Shown piece after piece: positions 35,805 to 44,121 of a stretch of DNA of 64,000 bases (positions are counted from its first letter, which is position 1; every line of letters begins with the position of its first letter). The stretch spans positions 124,001 to 188,000 of the forward strand of contig NZ_JARHUI010000003.1 in NCBI RefSeq assembly GCF_029222925.1. Direction: 5' to 3'. This DNA comes from Algoriphagus sp. CAU 1675 (lineage in GTDB: Bacteria; Bacteroidota; Bacteroidia; Cytophagales; Cyclobacteriaceae). The notes under the pieces were generated by a model. The model was not told the DNA's origin, made no database searches, and saw nothing but the letters and a program-made list of their open reading frames with translations. A program made the translations under genes and the position numbers.

Positions 35805-36128
35805 TTAATTCTCCGGATTAAACTTCTCGTTTCTTGTGAGGAGATCAAAAAATAGACGAAAGTCTGATATGAGGCTGAATAGGGGGTATTTGAAGGTTGC
35901 AGGTTTGTTTTTTTCAAAGAAAAAATGTCCCACCCAAGCGAAACCATACCCTACAAGAGGAATGGAGGCCAACCAAATTAAATTTCCTGTGATAATACTT
36001 GCCCCCAAGATGAAAAATACCAAACCAGTGCCTGTAAAATGAAGTTTTCTGCAGGTTGGATCTTGATGTTCTTTGAGGTAATATGGGTAAAATTCATTGA
36101 AGGTTTGAATTCTCTTGTTCATTGTCAT
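35805..36128 (-). CDS. Mpo1-like / DUF962 membrane protein
   Basis: A 107-residue protein with FNEFYPYYLKEHQDPTCRKLHFTGT at the N-terminus, two hydrophobic helices and WVGHFFFEKNKPATF, the hallmarks of the DUF962/Mpo1-like family. Yeast Mpo1 is a dioxygenase acting on 2-hydroxy fatty acids; the bacterial role is unproven. The start overlaps the DUF4136 gene by ATGA, so the two form an operon. Confidence 0.85.
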   Translation of the reverse strand: MTMNKRIQTFNEFYPYYLKEHQDPTCRKLHFTGTGLVFFILGASIITGNLIWLASIPLVGYGFAWVGHFFFEKNKPATFKYPLFSLISDFRLFFDLLTRNEKFNPEN

Positions 36129-36700
36129 TTTCTGTATGGGGTTGTTCTGGTTTCTAAAACAAACCGTTCAATTATTTTCTCTGTGGTTTTAAGTACCTTT
36201 TTTTCTTTGTATTTGGGACTGGATACTTCGGTAACTCCAGTAAGTGTCATTAGGAATTTATCCTTCGCAGGGTCAATAAAATCTACGATTACCTGAAGTA
36301 ATTCATATTCACTTGTCCTTCTGTTGTAAAAGGAATTTCTCGAATAGGGGTTAAACATCCATGGATCATAAATCCTATAGCCCCAAAATGGGTATGGCGT
36401 GGAATAGCTGGAGATTTCCCGCTTTCTAGGATCCTCATTAGATGTATATCTGATTACCAAATCAGGTTTGGTCTTATCATAGACCATCCCCTGAGTTTCT
36501 AGGGAATAACGAATATATTCTTGAATTTTTTCATCCAGCATAGGGGATGAAAATCCTCTCATTCCGATTTCCTCATTGATAATTACAAAGGACTGATAGT
36601 TTCTTGTTAGGGGGATTTCAGAGTTTTCTTTGAAGATATCAATGGAACTGCATGAGAAAAGCACCCAAATGGACAAAAGGGGAACTAACCGGTTTTTCAT
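36125..36700 (-). CDS. DUF4136-domain lipoprotein
   Basis: A 191-residue predicted lipoprotein. MKNRLVPLLSIWVLFSC gives a lipobox with C17. The mature part carries the DUF4136 pattern: SSPMLDEKIQEYIRYSLETQGM, PDLVIRYTSN, and a C-terminal LLQVIVDFIDPAKDKFLMTLTG strand set. A Tyr/Pro-rich loop (SSYSTPYPFWGYRIYDPW) sits between. Function is unknown. ATG 36700 is chosen over the upstream in-frame 36730 because it starts at the signal peptide. First gene of the unit with the Mpo1-like gene. Confidence 0.82.
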   Translation of the reverse strand: MKNRLVPLLSIWVLFSCSSIDIFKENSEIPLTRNYQSFVIINEEIGMRGFSSPMLDEKIQEYIRYSLETQGMVYDKTKPDLVIRYTSNEDPRKREISSYSTPYPFWGYRIYDPWMFNPYSRNSFYNRRTSEYELLQVIVDFIDPAKDKFLMTLTGVTEVSSPKYKEKKVLKTTEKIIERFVLETRTTPYRK

Positions 36701-36788
36701 TAAATGTTTTTTTCTAAACAACGATGTCAAACGTCTTATGTTGAATTTCTGAATTAAATTCTAAATTTTTGAATGATTCTGAATTGTT

Positions 36789-36821
36789 TTTGTCACCACA
36801 TCGATCCAAATACTATTTTTG
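36789..36821 (+). promoter_or_regulatory. Bacteroidetes-type promoter for the dCMP deaminase gene
   Basis: TTTG at 36789-36792, a 21-nt gap and a perfect TATTTTTG at 36814-36821, 15 nt before the ATG; the leader would be very short. Confidence 0.6.
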
Positions 36822-36836
36822 GTCAAAAATTAGAAA

Positions 36837-37319
36837 ATGAGCAAACCGGACTTTGATGATATTTTTATGGAGCTGGCAGTAAATCTGGCCAAACGTTCAC
36901 ATTGTATCAAGAAGCACGTAGGAGCTGTTTTGACAAAAGAAACCCGCATTATTTCCATCGGTTATAATGGACCTCCTGCAGGCACCCACAATTGCGATGT
37001 GGAATTTCCAGAGACTGGATGTGCCCGGGATAGCAAGGGGAGTTGCTCTCTCGCCCTTCATGCAGAGCAAAATGCGATTTTATACGCTGTAAAGAATAAT
37101 ACTTCCGTGGATGGGTCTACACTATATGTAACATTGGCTCCTTGCCTTGCTTGTGCTAGAATTATCTTTTCAATGGGGATTTCCAAGGTGGTCTACCTCT
37201 TTTCCTATGCTGAATACAAAGGAATTGGGAGCGACGAAGGAGTTGATTTTTTAAGAAAATTCGGCGTAACTGTAGATCGTTATAGAAAAGAAATAGAAGT
37301 AAATGATCAACTGATTTAA
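36837..37319 (+). CDS. Deoxycytidylate (dCMP) deaminase, ComEB-like
   Basis: A 160-residue zinc enzyme that deaminates dCMP to dUMP for thymidylate synthesis. The zinc/catalytic site is H75-A76-E77 with P102-C103-x-x-C106. An additional HNCDVEFPETGC stretch matches the dCMP-deaminase-specific insertion, separating it from tRNA or cytosine deaminases. The stop overlaps the stop of convergent murB (TTAA, 37316-37319). Confidence 0.9.
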   Translation: MSKPDFDDIFMELAVNLAKRSHCIKKHVGAVLTKETRIISIGYNGPPAGTHNCDVEFPETGCARDSKGSCSLALHAEQNAILYAVKNNTSVDGSTLYVTLAPCLACARIIFSMGISKVVYLFSYAEYKGIGSDEGVDFLRKFGVTVDRYRKEIEVNDQLI

Positions 37320-38329
37320 AGAAAATTTACTTCAGGAGTTAGTTGGATTCCAAATTTCTCAAGAACTGACTTTTGGATTTTTTCAGAAAGGGATTTGACT
37401 TCTTTTCCTTCTCCTTTTCCATAATTCACTAAAACCAAAGGTTGCTTTTCGTGGACTCCGATCTCACCAAAACGTTTTCCTTTCCATCCTGCCTGTTCAA
37501 TTAGCCAAGCTGCAGGGATTTTTATTCCTTCCTCGGTTGGGTATCCAGGTATTTGAGGGTATTCCGATCGGATTCTTTCATACTGTTTATTGGAAATGGT
37601 AGGGTTTTTAAAAAAAGAGCCTGCGTTTCCGATTTCTTTTGGGTTTGGCAGCTTGGATTTTCGGATTGCTATGACTGCATCGCTAATGGATTTAATGGAT
37701 ATCTTTTGGCTTTTGTTTTTCTCTAAGATCTCCTGAATTGCTCCGTATTCGGTTTTAAAAATCGGGTTTTTCCGAAGTCTAAAAGTCACTGAACAAATTA
37801 TGTATTGGTCCTTCAATTCATTCTTAAAAACACTTTCCCTGTAACCAAATTGGCAAGCTTCGGCATCAAATTTTTCAATTTCCAGGGTTTTACGATTGAG
37901 GGCCTTTAGCTCCTCAAATACTTCCTTGATCTCTACTCCATATGCCCCGATGTTTTGCATAGGTGAGGCTCCAACAGTTCCCGGGATTAGAGATAGATTT
38001 TCAATTCCTGCCCAGTTGTTTTCAATTGCTGTCATGACCCAATCATGCCAGATTTCACCTGCTCCTACTTCTACCCAAACATATTCTTTGTCTTCTTTGA
38101 TTTTATGGATTCCCTTGAGTTCATTTTTCATGACCAATGCCTCCAGGTCTTTGGTAAGTAATATATTGCTGCCTCCTCCGAGAATTAAAACCGGAAGATT
38201 TTTTTTGGCAGCAAAACTCAGAGAATCTTTTAAATCATCTATGCTCTTACAAACCGTAAAAAATCTGGCATTTTTATTTATTCCAAAGGTGTTAAAGGCT
38301 TGGAGAGATATGTTTTCTTGTATATTCAT
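37316..38329 (-). CDS. murB: UDP-N-acetylenolpyruvoylglucosamine reductase
   Basis: A 337-residue FAD enzyme that reduces UDP-GlcNAc-enolpyruvate to UDP-MurNAc in peptidoglycan synthesis. The FAD-binding ILGGGSNILL is near residues 49-58, SLIPGTVGASPMQNIGAYG is the conserved centre, GSFFKNP carries the catalytic serine, and AAWLIEQAGWKG precedes the C-terminal part. Length fits the longer E. coli-type MurB. Confidence 0.95.
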   Translation of the reverse strand: MNIQENISLQAFNTFGINKNARFFTVCKSIDDLKDSLSFAAKKNLPVLILGGGSNILLTKDLEALVMKNELKGIHKIKEDKEYVWVEVGAGEIWHDWVMTAIENNWAGIENLSLIPGTVGASPMQNIGAYGVEIKEVFEELKALNRKTLEIEKFDAEACQFGYRESVFKNELKDQYIICSVTFRLRKNPIFKTEYGAIQEILEKNKSQKISIKSISDAVIAIRKSKLPNPKEIGNAGSFFKNPTISNKQYERIRSEYPQIPGYPTEEGIKIPAAWLIEQAGWKGKRFGEIGVHEKQPLVLVNYGKGEGKEVKSLSEKIQKSVLEKFGIQLTPEVNFL

Positions 38330-38402
38330 GGATTCAGCTTGTCTTGCGAAATAAAGAAGATTTTGCTCGAATAAGAAATCAAATTTGTATCACCTAAAAT
38401 CT

Positions 38403-39347
38403 ATGCGTGAACTTCAAATCAATGGAGTAAAAATACGTCCAGGGCAATCCGTGAATATAGAAATTCCCATTGCCAAACTTCCAACTCATACGTTGATCGA
38501 TCTCCCGGTATTTATTCGAGCAGCCAAAGAGGAGGGGCCGGTTGTTTTGGTTAGTGGGGGAATCCACGGGGATGAAATCAATGGAATCGTCACTGCAAGA
38601 CGACTTTTGGAAGAAATGGACAGTGGGCTAGAACTTTTGAAGGGTACACTGATCATTATTCCTTTGGTTAATATTTACGGCTTTTTATCCAATAGCCGCG
38701 CCTTTCCTGATGGTAGAGATCTAAACAGAAGTTTTCCTGGAAGTAAAAAGGGATCATTGGCAGGAAGGATAGCCTATATTGTGAACGAGGAGATTATTCC
38801 CTTGATTGATTACGGGATTGACTTTCATACAGGAGGAAGAATGCTCTCTAATCAACCTCAAATCCGGGTTGACTTCAAAGACAAAGTGGGAGTGGAGCTG
38901 GCAAAATCTTTTGGAACCCACTTCGTGGTAAATTCCAGATTGATCGAGAAATCATTCCGAAAGGCCGCCTTTAAGCAAAAAAAGCATATTCTGGTTTTTG
39001 AAGGAGGCGAATCCATGCGTTTGGATGACTTGTCGATTGAGGAGGGACTCGCTGGGACCAAACGGATGCTGGCTAAATTGGGAATGATGGCGGATAGCCC
39101 AGAACCAAAGGGAACAGTTATCATCAAAGAGAGTGATTGGGTAAGAGCCAAGGCTTCCGGTGTGTTCAATTCTTCGGTAAAGTTGGGTGATCAGGTGAAA
39201 AAAGGCCAGATTTTGGCCCGAATTTCAGATCCTTATGGGCAAGTGAAAATACCAGTTAAATCTCCAACAAATGGCTATGTAATAGGGATTAATAACCTTC
39301 CTGTAATCAATGTGGGGGAAGCTTTGATTCACTTGGGTAAAGAATAG
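38403..39347 (+). CDS. Succinylglutamate desuccinylase/aspartoacylase-family protein
   Basis: A 314-residue protein of the AstE/ASPA branch of M14-type zinc hydrolases. GGIHGDEINGIVTARRLLEE supplies the H-x-x-E zinc pair and DFHTGG the later His. A C-terminal barrel-like domain (GVFNSSVKLGDQVKKGQILARISDPYG) resembles a biotinyl-lipoyl hammerhead. Relatives are linked to deacylation or to ATP-grasp RimK modification; no such partner is adjacent. ATG 38403 is preferred over TTG 38385. Confidence 0.87.
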   Translation: MRELQINGVKIRPGQSVNIEIPIAKLPTHTLIDLPVFIRAAKEEGPVVLVSGGIHGDEINGIVTARRLLEEMDSGLELLKGTLIIIPLVNIYGFLSNSRAFPDGRDLNRSFPGSKKGSLAGRIAYIVNEEIIPLIDYGIDFHTGGRMLSNQPQIRVDFKDKVGVELAKSFGTHFVVNSRLIEKSFRKAAFKQKKHILVFEGGESMRLDDLSIEEGLAGTKRMLAKLGMMADSPEPKGTVIIKESDWVRAKASGVFNSSVKLGDQVKKGQILARISDPYGQVKIPVKSPTNGYVIGINNLPVINVGEALIHLGKE

Positions 39348-39362
39348 GACAATCAAAAAAGA

Positions 39363-39387
39363 AAAAGCACCGATTTCCGGTGCTTTT
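39363..39387. terminator. Bidirectional intrinsic terminator
   Basis: Stem AAAAGCACCG / CGGTGCTTTT with a five-base loop, between convergent desuccinylase-like and phosphomutase genes. Confidence 0.85.
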
Positions 39388-39391
39388 GTTG

Positions 39392-41122
39392 TTAGGAGAA
39401 ATATCTCTTTAATGCTTCAAGCCTTTGGTTTAGTTCTTCTTCTACCTTTCGGTAGTCTGAAACATTAGGAAGAGGTGCATGGACGGAGAAATAATATTTG
39501 ATTTTTGGTTCGGTTCCTGATGGCCTCGCAGAAATCTTGCTTCCATCCTCCAGATAAAACTGCATTACATTAGACTTATCCATGTCCAGTTTTTCAACCT
39601 TACCGGATTTTGCATCGATTATTTTACTTTCCTTGACATCAATGATTTTTTCTACTGGAATTCCATTCATGGACTTTGGAGGATTTAATCTAAAGTCCAT
39701 CATCAAGGCCTGAATTTGTTCCGCTCCGTCTTTCCCTTTCTTTGTGACGGAAATCAAAGATTCTTTATAGAATTCGAATTGATTGTATATCTCTGCTAAT
39801 ACATCGAAAACCGTTTTTCCTTGTGATTTATAATAAGCCACCAGTTCGGCTACCATTGCACAGGCACTGACTCCATCCTTGTCCCGGACAAAATCTCCCA
39901 CCAAATAGCCATAGGATTCCTCACCTCCTCCGATAAAGGTTTCTTTCCCCTCAAGTTCCCGGATAATGGCGGCAATGTTTTTGAATCCGGTCAAAACATT
40001 GAAACATTTGACGCCAAATCCTTTGGCCATTTCATTGATCAACTCGGTGGTCACAATGGTGTTGACCATAAACTGTTTACCGTCCAGTTTTCCAGCCTCT
40101 TTCCATTTGCTCAGGAGGTAGTAGGTTAGTAAAGTCCCGGTTTGATTTCCGTTCAATAACTCATATTCTCCTTTTTCATTGGGTACGACAGCAGCATATC
40201 TATCTCCATCAGGATCGCAGGCCAATACCAATTCAGCCCCCACTTTTTTACCAAGTTCAATTGAAAGGGTCAGCGCTTCAGCCTCTTCAGGGTTGGGATA
40301 AACCACCGTTGGGAAAGTGCCATCTGGCTCAGCTTGTTCCTTGACAACATGGACATTTTCGAATCCAAAAGCCTTCAAGGCTGCCGGAACCATTTTCCCA
40401 GAAGCTCCATGAATTGGAGAAAAGACAATAGGCATGGACTTTTGCTGGGTTATTGCCTCTGGAGAAAGGCTCAATGCCTTGACTTTGTCCATATAGATTT
40501 GGTCAAAGTCTTCTTCAATATATTGGATTAGGGAGTCGTCTTTGTCCCAGTTTACAAGGTCAAATGAGGTAATTTTCTGAACTTCCTTAATGATGTTGGT
40601 GTCATGGGGGGCCACTACCTGGGCACCATCTTCCCAATAAGCCTTGTAGCCATTGTATTCTTTTGGATTGTGGGAAGCTGTGATCATTACACCGCTTTTA
40701 CACCCGAAATGACGAACTGCAAAAGAAAGCATCGGAGTTGGACGCATTTCCCGGAAATAGTAAACTTTGATGCCATTGGCTGTGAATACATCCGCCGTGG
40801 TCTTGGCGAAAAGGGTGTTGTTGATTCGGCTATCGTGAGTGATTGCAACACTGATTTCTTCTCCGGGAAAAGATTGTAAAAGGTAATTTGCCAATCCCTG
40901 AGTAGCCATCCCGACTGTGTAAACGTTCATTCGGTTGGTCCCGACTCCCATCAAACCGCGAAGTCCTCCTGTACCAAACTCCAAGTCTTGATAAAAGGAA
41001 TCAATTAACTCGGTGGGATTGGTATCAATTAGCTTTTGAATAGTTGACTTGGTTTCTTGGTCAATATTACCATTTAGCCACGCTTGGGCTTTTACTTGAA
41101 TTGAAGGGTCTATAGAATTCAT
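39392..41122 (-). CDS. Phosphoglucomutase/phosphomannomutase (alpha-D-phosphohexomutase)
   Basis: A 576-residue enzyme interconverting hexose-1- and hexose-6-phosphates. The phosphoserine is S150 in ITASHNPKEYNGYK. The metal loop is DPDGDRYA, the sugar-binding loop GGEESYGY and the phosphate-binding loop RPSGTEPKIKYYF. The length fits the PgcA-type bacterial branch. It stands alone with its own terminator. Confidence 0.94.
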   Translation of the reverse strand: MNSIDPSIQVKAQAWLNGNIDQETKSTIQKLIDTNPTELIDSFYQDLEFGTGGLRGLMGVGTNRMNVYTVGMATQGLANYLLQSFPGEEISVAITHDSRINNTLFAKTTADVFTANGIKVYYFREMRPTPMLSFAVRHFGCKSGVMITASHNPKEYNGYKAYWEDGAQVVAPHDTNIIKEVQKITSFDLVNWDKDDSLIQYIEEDFDQIYMDKVKALSLSPEAITQQKSMPIVFSPIHGASGKMVPAALKAFGFENVHVVKEQAEPDGTFPTVVYPNPEEAEALTLSIELGKKVGAELVLACDPDGDRYAAVVPNEKGEYELLNGNQTGTLLTYYLLSKWKEAGKLDGKQFMVNTIVTTELINEMAKGFGVKCFNVLTGFKNIAAIIRELEGKETFIGGGEESYGYLVGDFVRDKDGVSACAMVAELVAYYKSQGKTVFDVLAEIYNQFEFYKESLISVTKKGKDGAEQIQALMMDFRLNPPKSMNGIPVEKIIDVKESKIIDAKSGKVEKLDMDKSNVMQFYLEDGSKISARPSGTEPKIKYYFSVHAPLPNVSDYRKVEEELNQRLEALKRYFS

Positions 41123-41296
41123 GGTTTCTTAAAAATTTCTTTTGCTTCTAATTTATAGAAAATGTGAAATAATCTCAGAATAGGGGGCATTTTCATCTGA
41201 TAAATTTTCAATTCAAGTCCTTTTCAATCCTATTTGAAATTATTCCTTTTCACTCTGCACATGCTTGGTTATATTCAATTTTACTTTCAAATAGTT

Positions 41297-44098
41297 ATGC
41301 GAGTTATTTTTCTGAAATCATTTATCCTTTTAGGTTTTGTTTTTCTGTTTGATTTTTCTGCAAAGGGCCAGGACAGTTCGGCTTACAGGCGTCATTATTT
41401 AAGCGGGGTAGATGCAGGTTCTCCCGTGCGCTGGGAGTTTGAGATTTCCGATGGAAGGAATAAAGGAATTCACTTTAAAATACCTGTCCCCTCGAATTGG
41501 GAGTCATTTGGTTTTGGTACAGTCAACTATGGTCATGATTTCAGAGATCCCAATAAGAAATTGGGAAAAGAAACGGGTACCTATCGCCACAAATTCGATA
41601 TTCCAGAGGAATGGAAAGGAAAGGTCATCAAACTGGTTTTCGATGGGGCAATGACCGATACGGATGTTTGGATAAATGGGAAAAGTGCAGGAGAAACCCA
41701 TCAGGGTGGCTTTTATAGGTTTTCCTATGATATCACTGATCTGGTGAAATTTGGTAAAGAAAACCAACTTCTGGTAAAAGTGGCCAAGCATTCCTCCAAT
41801 GCTTCAGTCAATGCTGCCGAGAGACAGGCTGATTTTTGGATTTTCGGAGGAATTTATCGCCCGGTGTTTTTGGAAGTACTTCCGGCAAATCATTTCACCC
41901 GTGTGGCAATTGATGCAAAAGCAGATGGAAAGTTCAAAAGCCTGATTACTCTTAATGAACCTATAGAAAACTCGGAAATTCAAGTTGAACTTTTTGAGTT
42001 GGGAAATGGGAGTTTGGTGGGAAGCTTCAGCAGCCCTGTTCTATCAGACTCTGTTTGGCTGGAGTATCAGTTTGACAAAATCAAGCCCTGGAACCCCGAG
42101 AAGCCGGTCCTATATGAAGCCAAGTTCTCCTTGAAAAACCAACTTGGGATTATTTATTCCAAGGTGGAACGGGTAGGTTTTCGCACAGTGGAACTAAAAG
42201 AACAAGATGGGCTCTACATCAATGGAACAAAAGTTTTTCTAAAAGGAGTCAATAGGCATTCCTTTTATCCTACTACCGGTAGGGCCTTAAGTGAAGCCAA
42301 TCATCTGGAGGATATCCTTCTGATGAAAGAGATGAATATGAATGCCGTCCGGATGTCTCATTATATTCCGGATGAACGCTTTTTGGAGCTCACCGATTCC
42401 CTGGGACTTTTCGTATTGGATGAGGTGACCGGTTGGCAAGATGCCTATGATACCGTAATTGGACCCAAACTGATCCAGGAAGCTATTCTTAAGGATGCTA
42501 ATCACCCTTCCATCATTGCCTGGAATCACGGGAATGAAGGGGGATGGAACTTTGCCAATGAGAAAGGATTCCACCAGTTGGATATACAAAAAAGACCTAT
42601 TCTGTATCCTTGGTTGAATCGCAATGGGATAGATACATACCATTATCCGGCCTATGATCCCGGAAAGCGACTCTTCAACAGCCCATATGTGTTTATGCCC
42701 ACTGAGATTCTTCACGGCTTGTATGATGGAGGCTTGGGAGCAGGTCTTGAGGACTTCACGAATCTTTACAGGTCTCATTCTACAAGCGCAGGGATGTTTC
42801 TTTGGGCCTTTTCTGATGAGGCTTTTTTAAGGTGGGATTTGGGAGGAATCTATGATTCTGATGGAAATCATGCCCCTGACGGTATATTGGGCCCTCATAG
42901 GGAAAAGGAGGGGAGCTTCTATACCATCAAAGAAATTTGGTCCCCAGTGCAGTTGAAGTCCTTTGAACTCGATTCAAATTTTAACGGAATCATCACTTTA
43001 AGCAATGAATACCTGTATTCCAATTTGTCTGAGTGCAGTCTTACATGGGAAATCGTCAATTTCAAGGGCTGGGAAAACCAAACCTTGATGGCGAGCAAGA
43101 CCCTAAGTCTACCTTCAGCAGGACCAGGGGAAAACAGGGATATCTCTTTGGATTTGCCGATTAATTGGAAAGAAGGTGATGAGTTGAGAATTAAAGTCAA
43201 TGGACTGAATAATGAAGAACTATTTACCTGGACTTTCCCAATTCTCCAACCCAGGGATTTGAATTATAGAATTTTTGCCGAAAAATTCTACTTCCCCATG
43301 AAAAAGCTTGTGGTTAGGGAATCCACCATTGATTTTCAGGTAAATGTGGGGGATAAGGTATTTGTATTCTCCAAAGAAAGAGGAAACCTGGAGCTTGTCC
43401 GAGTTGGTCAACGTTATATAAATTTTGCTCAGGGAAGTTCGGAAGGCCAGAAAACTACCTTTAAAAATTTCACTTGGAAATTGTTGAAAGACGGGGCTGT
43501 TGAATTTAAGTCATTTTATGAGCCCTATCCAAAATCTATTACCTGGACCATATTCCCAACCGGAAGAGTGAAATTTGAAGCATCTGAAGGAGAAATTGTT
43601 TCTCCTGAATCCCAGGTGTTAGGCTTTGGCTTTTCTTACCCTGCAGAAAAAGTCCAGCATGTTCAATGGTTTGGAAATGGTCCGTACAGAGTTTGGCAAA
43701 ATCGCTTAAAAGGAGCAAAGTTTGGGCTTTGGGAAAAAGCTAATAACAATACTATTACAGGATACAGTTTCGATAATCTCATATATCCCGAATTCAAGGG
43801 GTATCATGCTGATTTTTATGCGATGAAACTCCAAACGGAAGAAGGGACCATAGAAATCAGTACAGAAACCCCAGACCTATACCTAAGCTTATTCAAACCT
43901 GAGTTTCCGGATGATTCCACCCCCGGGGTTTTGCCTGTCTTGCCTCGATATGATCTGAGTTTTTTGTTCAAAATTCCCCCAATTGGAACCAAGTTTCATT
44001 TGGCGAGTGAAATGGGGCCGTCCTCCCAAATTAAATCCGGGACGGACCATGATGGGAATACCCTTCGCCCAATTACCTTATGGTTTGATTTTCAATAA
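41297..44098 (+). CDS. Secreted GH2 glycosidase (beta-galactosidase-like)
   Basis: A 933-residue exported glycoside hydrolase. The signal peptide MRVIFLKSFILLGFVFLFDFSAKGQ precedes a GH2 sugar-binding jelly roll (about 45-205), an immunoglobulin-like domain (about 210-300) and the TIM barrel opening with GVNRHSFYP. The acid/base is E414 in WNHGNEGG; E470 in FMPTEILHG is the likely nucleophile. A C-terminal beta-sandwich resembles the LacZ small chain. The frame extends to TTG 41234, but ATG 41297 gives the signal peptide. The second GH2 gene follows after 23 bp. Confidence 0.87.
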   Translation: MRVIFLKSFILLGFVFLFDFSAKGQDSSAYRRHYLSGVDAGSPVRWEFEISDGRNKGIHFKIPVPSNWESFGFGTVNYGHDFRDPNKKLGKETGTYRHKFDIPEEWKGKVIKLVFDGAMTDTDVWINGKSAGETHQGGFYRFSYDITDLVKFGKENQLLVKVAKHSSNASVNAAERQADFWIFGGIYRPVFLEVLPANHFTRVAIDAKADGKFKSLITLNEPIENSEIQVELFELGNGSLVGSFSSPVLSDSVWLEYQFDKIKPWNPEKPVLYEAKFSLKNQLGIIYSKVERVGFRTVELKEQDGLYINGTKVFLKGVNRHSFYPTTGRALSEANHLEDILLMKEMNMNAVRMSHYIPDERFLELTDSLGLFVLDEVTGWQDAYDTVIGPKLIQEAILKDANHPSIIAWNHGNEGGWNFANEKGFHQLDIQKRPILYPWLNRNGIDTYHYPAYDPGKRLFNSPYVFMPTEILHGLYDGGLGAGLEDFTNLYRSHSTSAGMFLWAFSDEAFLRWDLGGIYDSDGNHAPDGILGPHREKEGSFYTIKEIWSPVQLKSFELDSNFNGIITLSNEYLYSNLSECSLTWEIVNFKGWENQTLMASKTLSLPSAGPGENRDISLDLPINWKEGDELRIKVNGLNNEELFTWTFPILQPRDLNYRIFAEKFYFPMKKLVVRESTIDFQVNVGDKVFVFSKERGNLELVRVGQRYINFAQGSSEGQKTTFKNFTWKLLKDGAVEFKSFYEPYPKSITWTIFPTGRVKFEASEGEIVSPESQVLGFGFSYPAEKVQHVQWFGNGPYRVWQNRLKGAKFGLWEKANNNTITGYSFDNLIYPEFKGYHADFYAMKLQTEEGTIEISTETPDLYLSLFKPEFPDDSTPGVLPVLPRYDLSFLFKIPPIGTKFHLASEMGPSSQIKSGTDHDGNTLRPITLWFDFQ

Positions 44099-44121
44099 AA
44101 CCTAATCTATAACCTATCACT

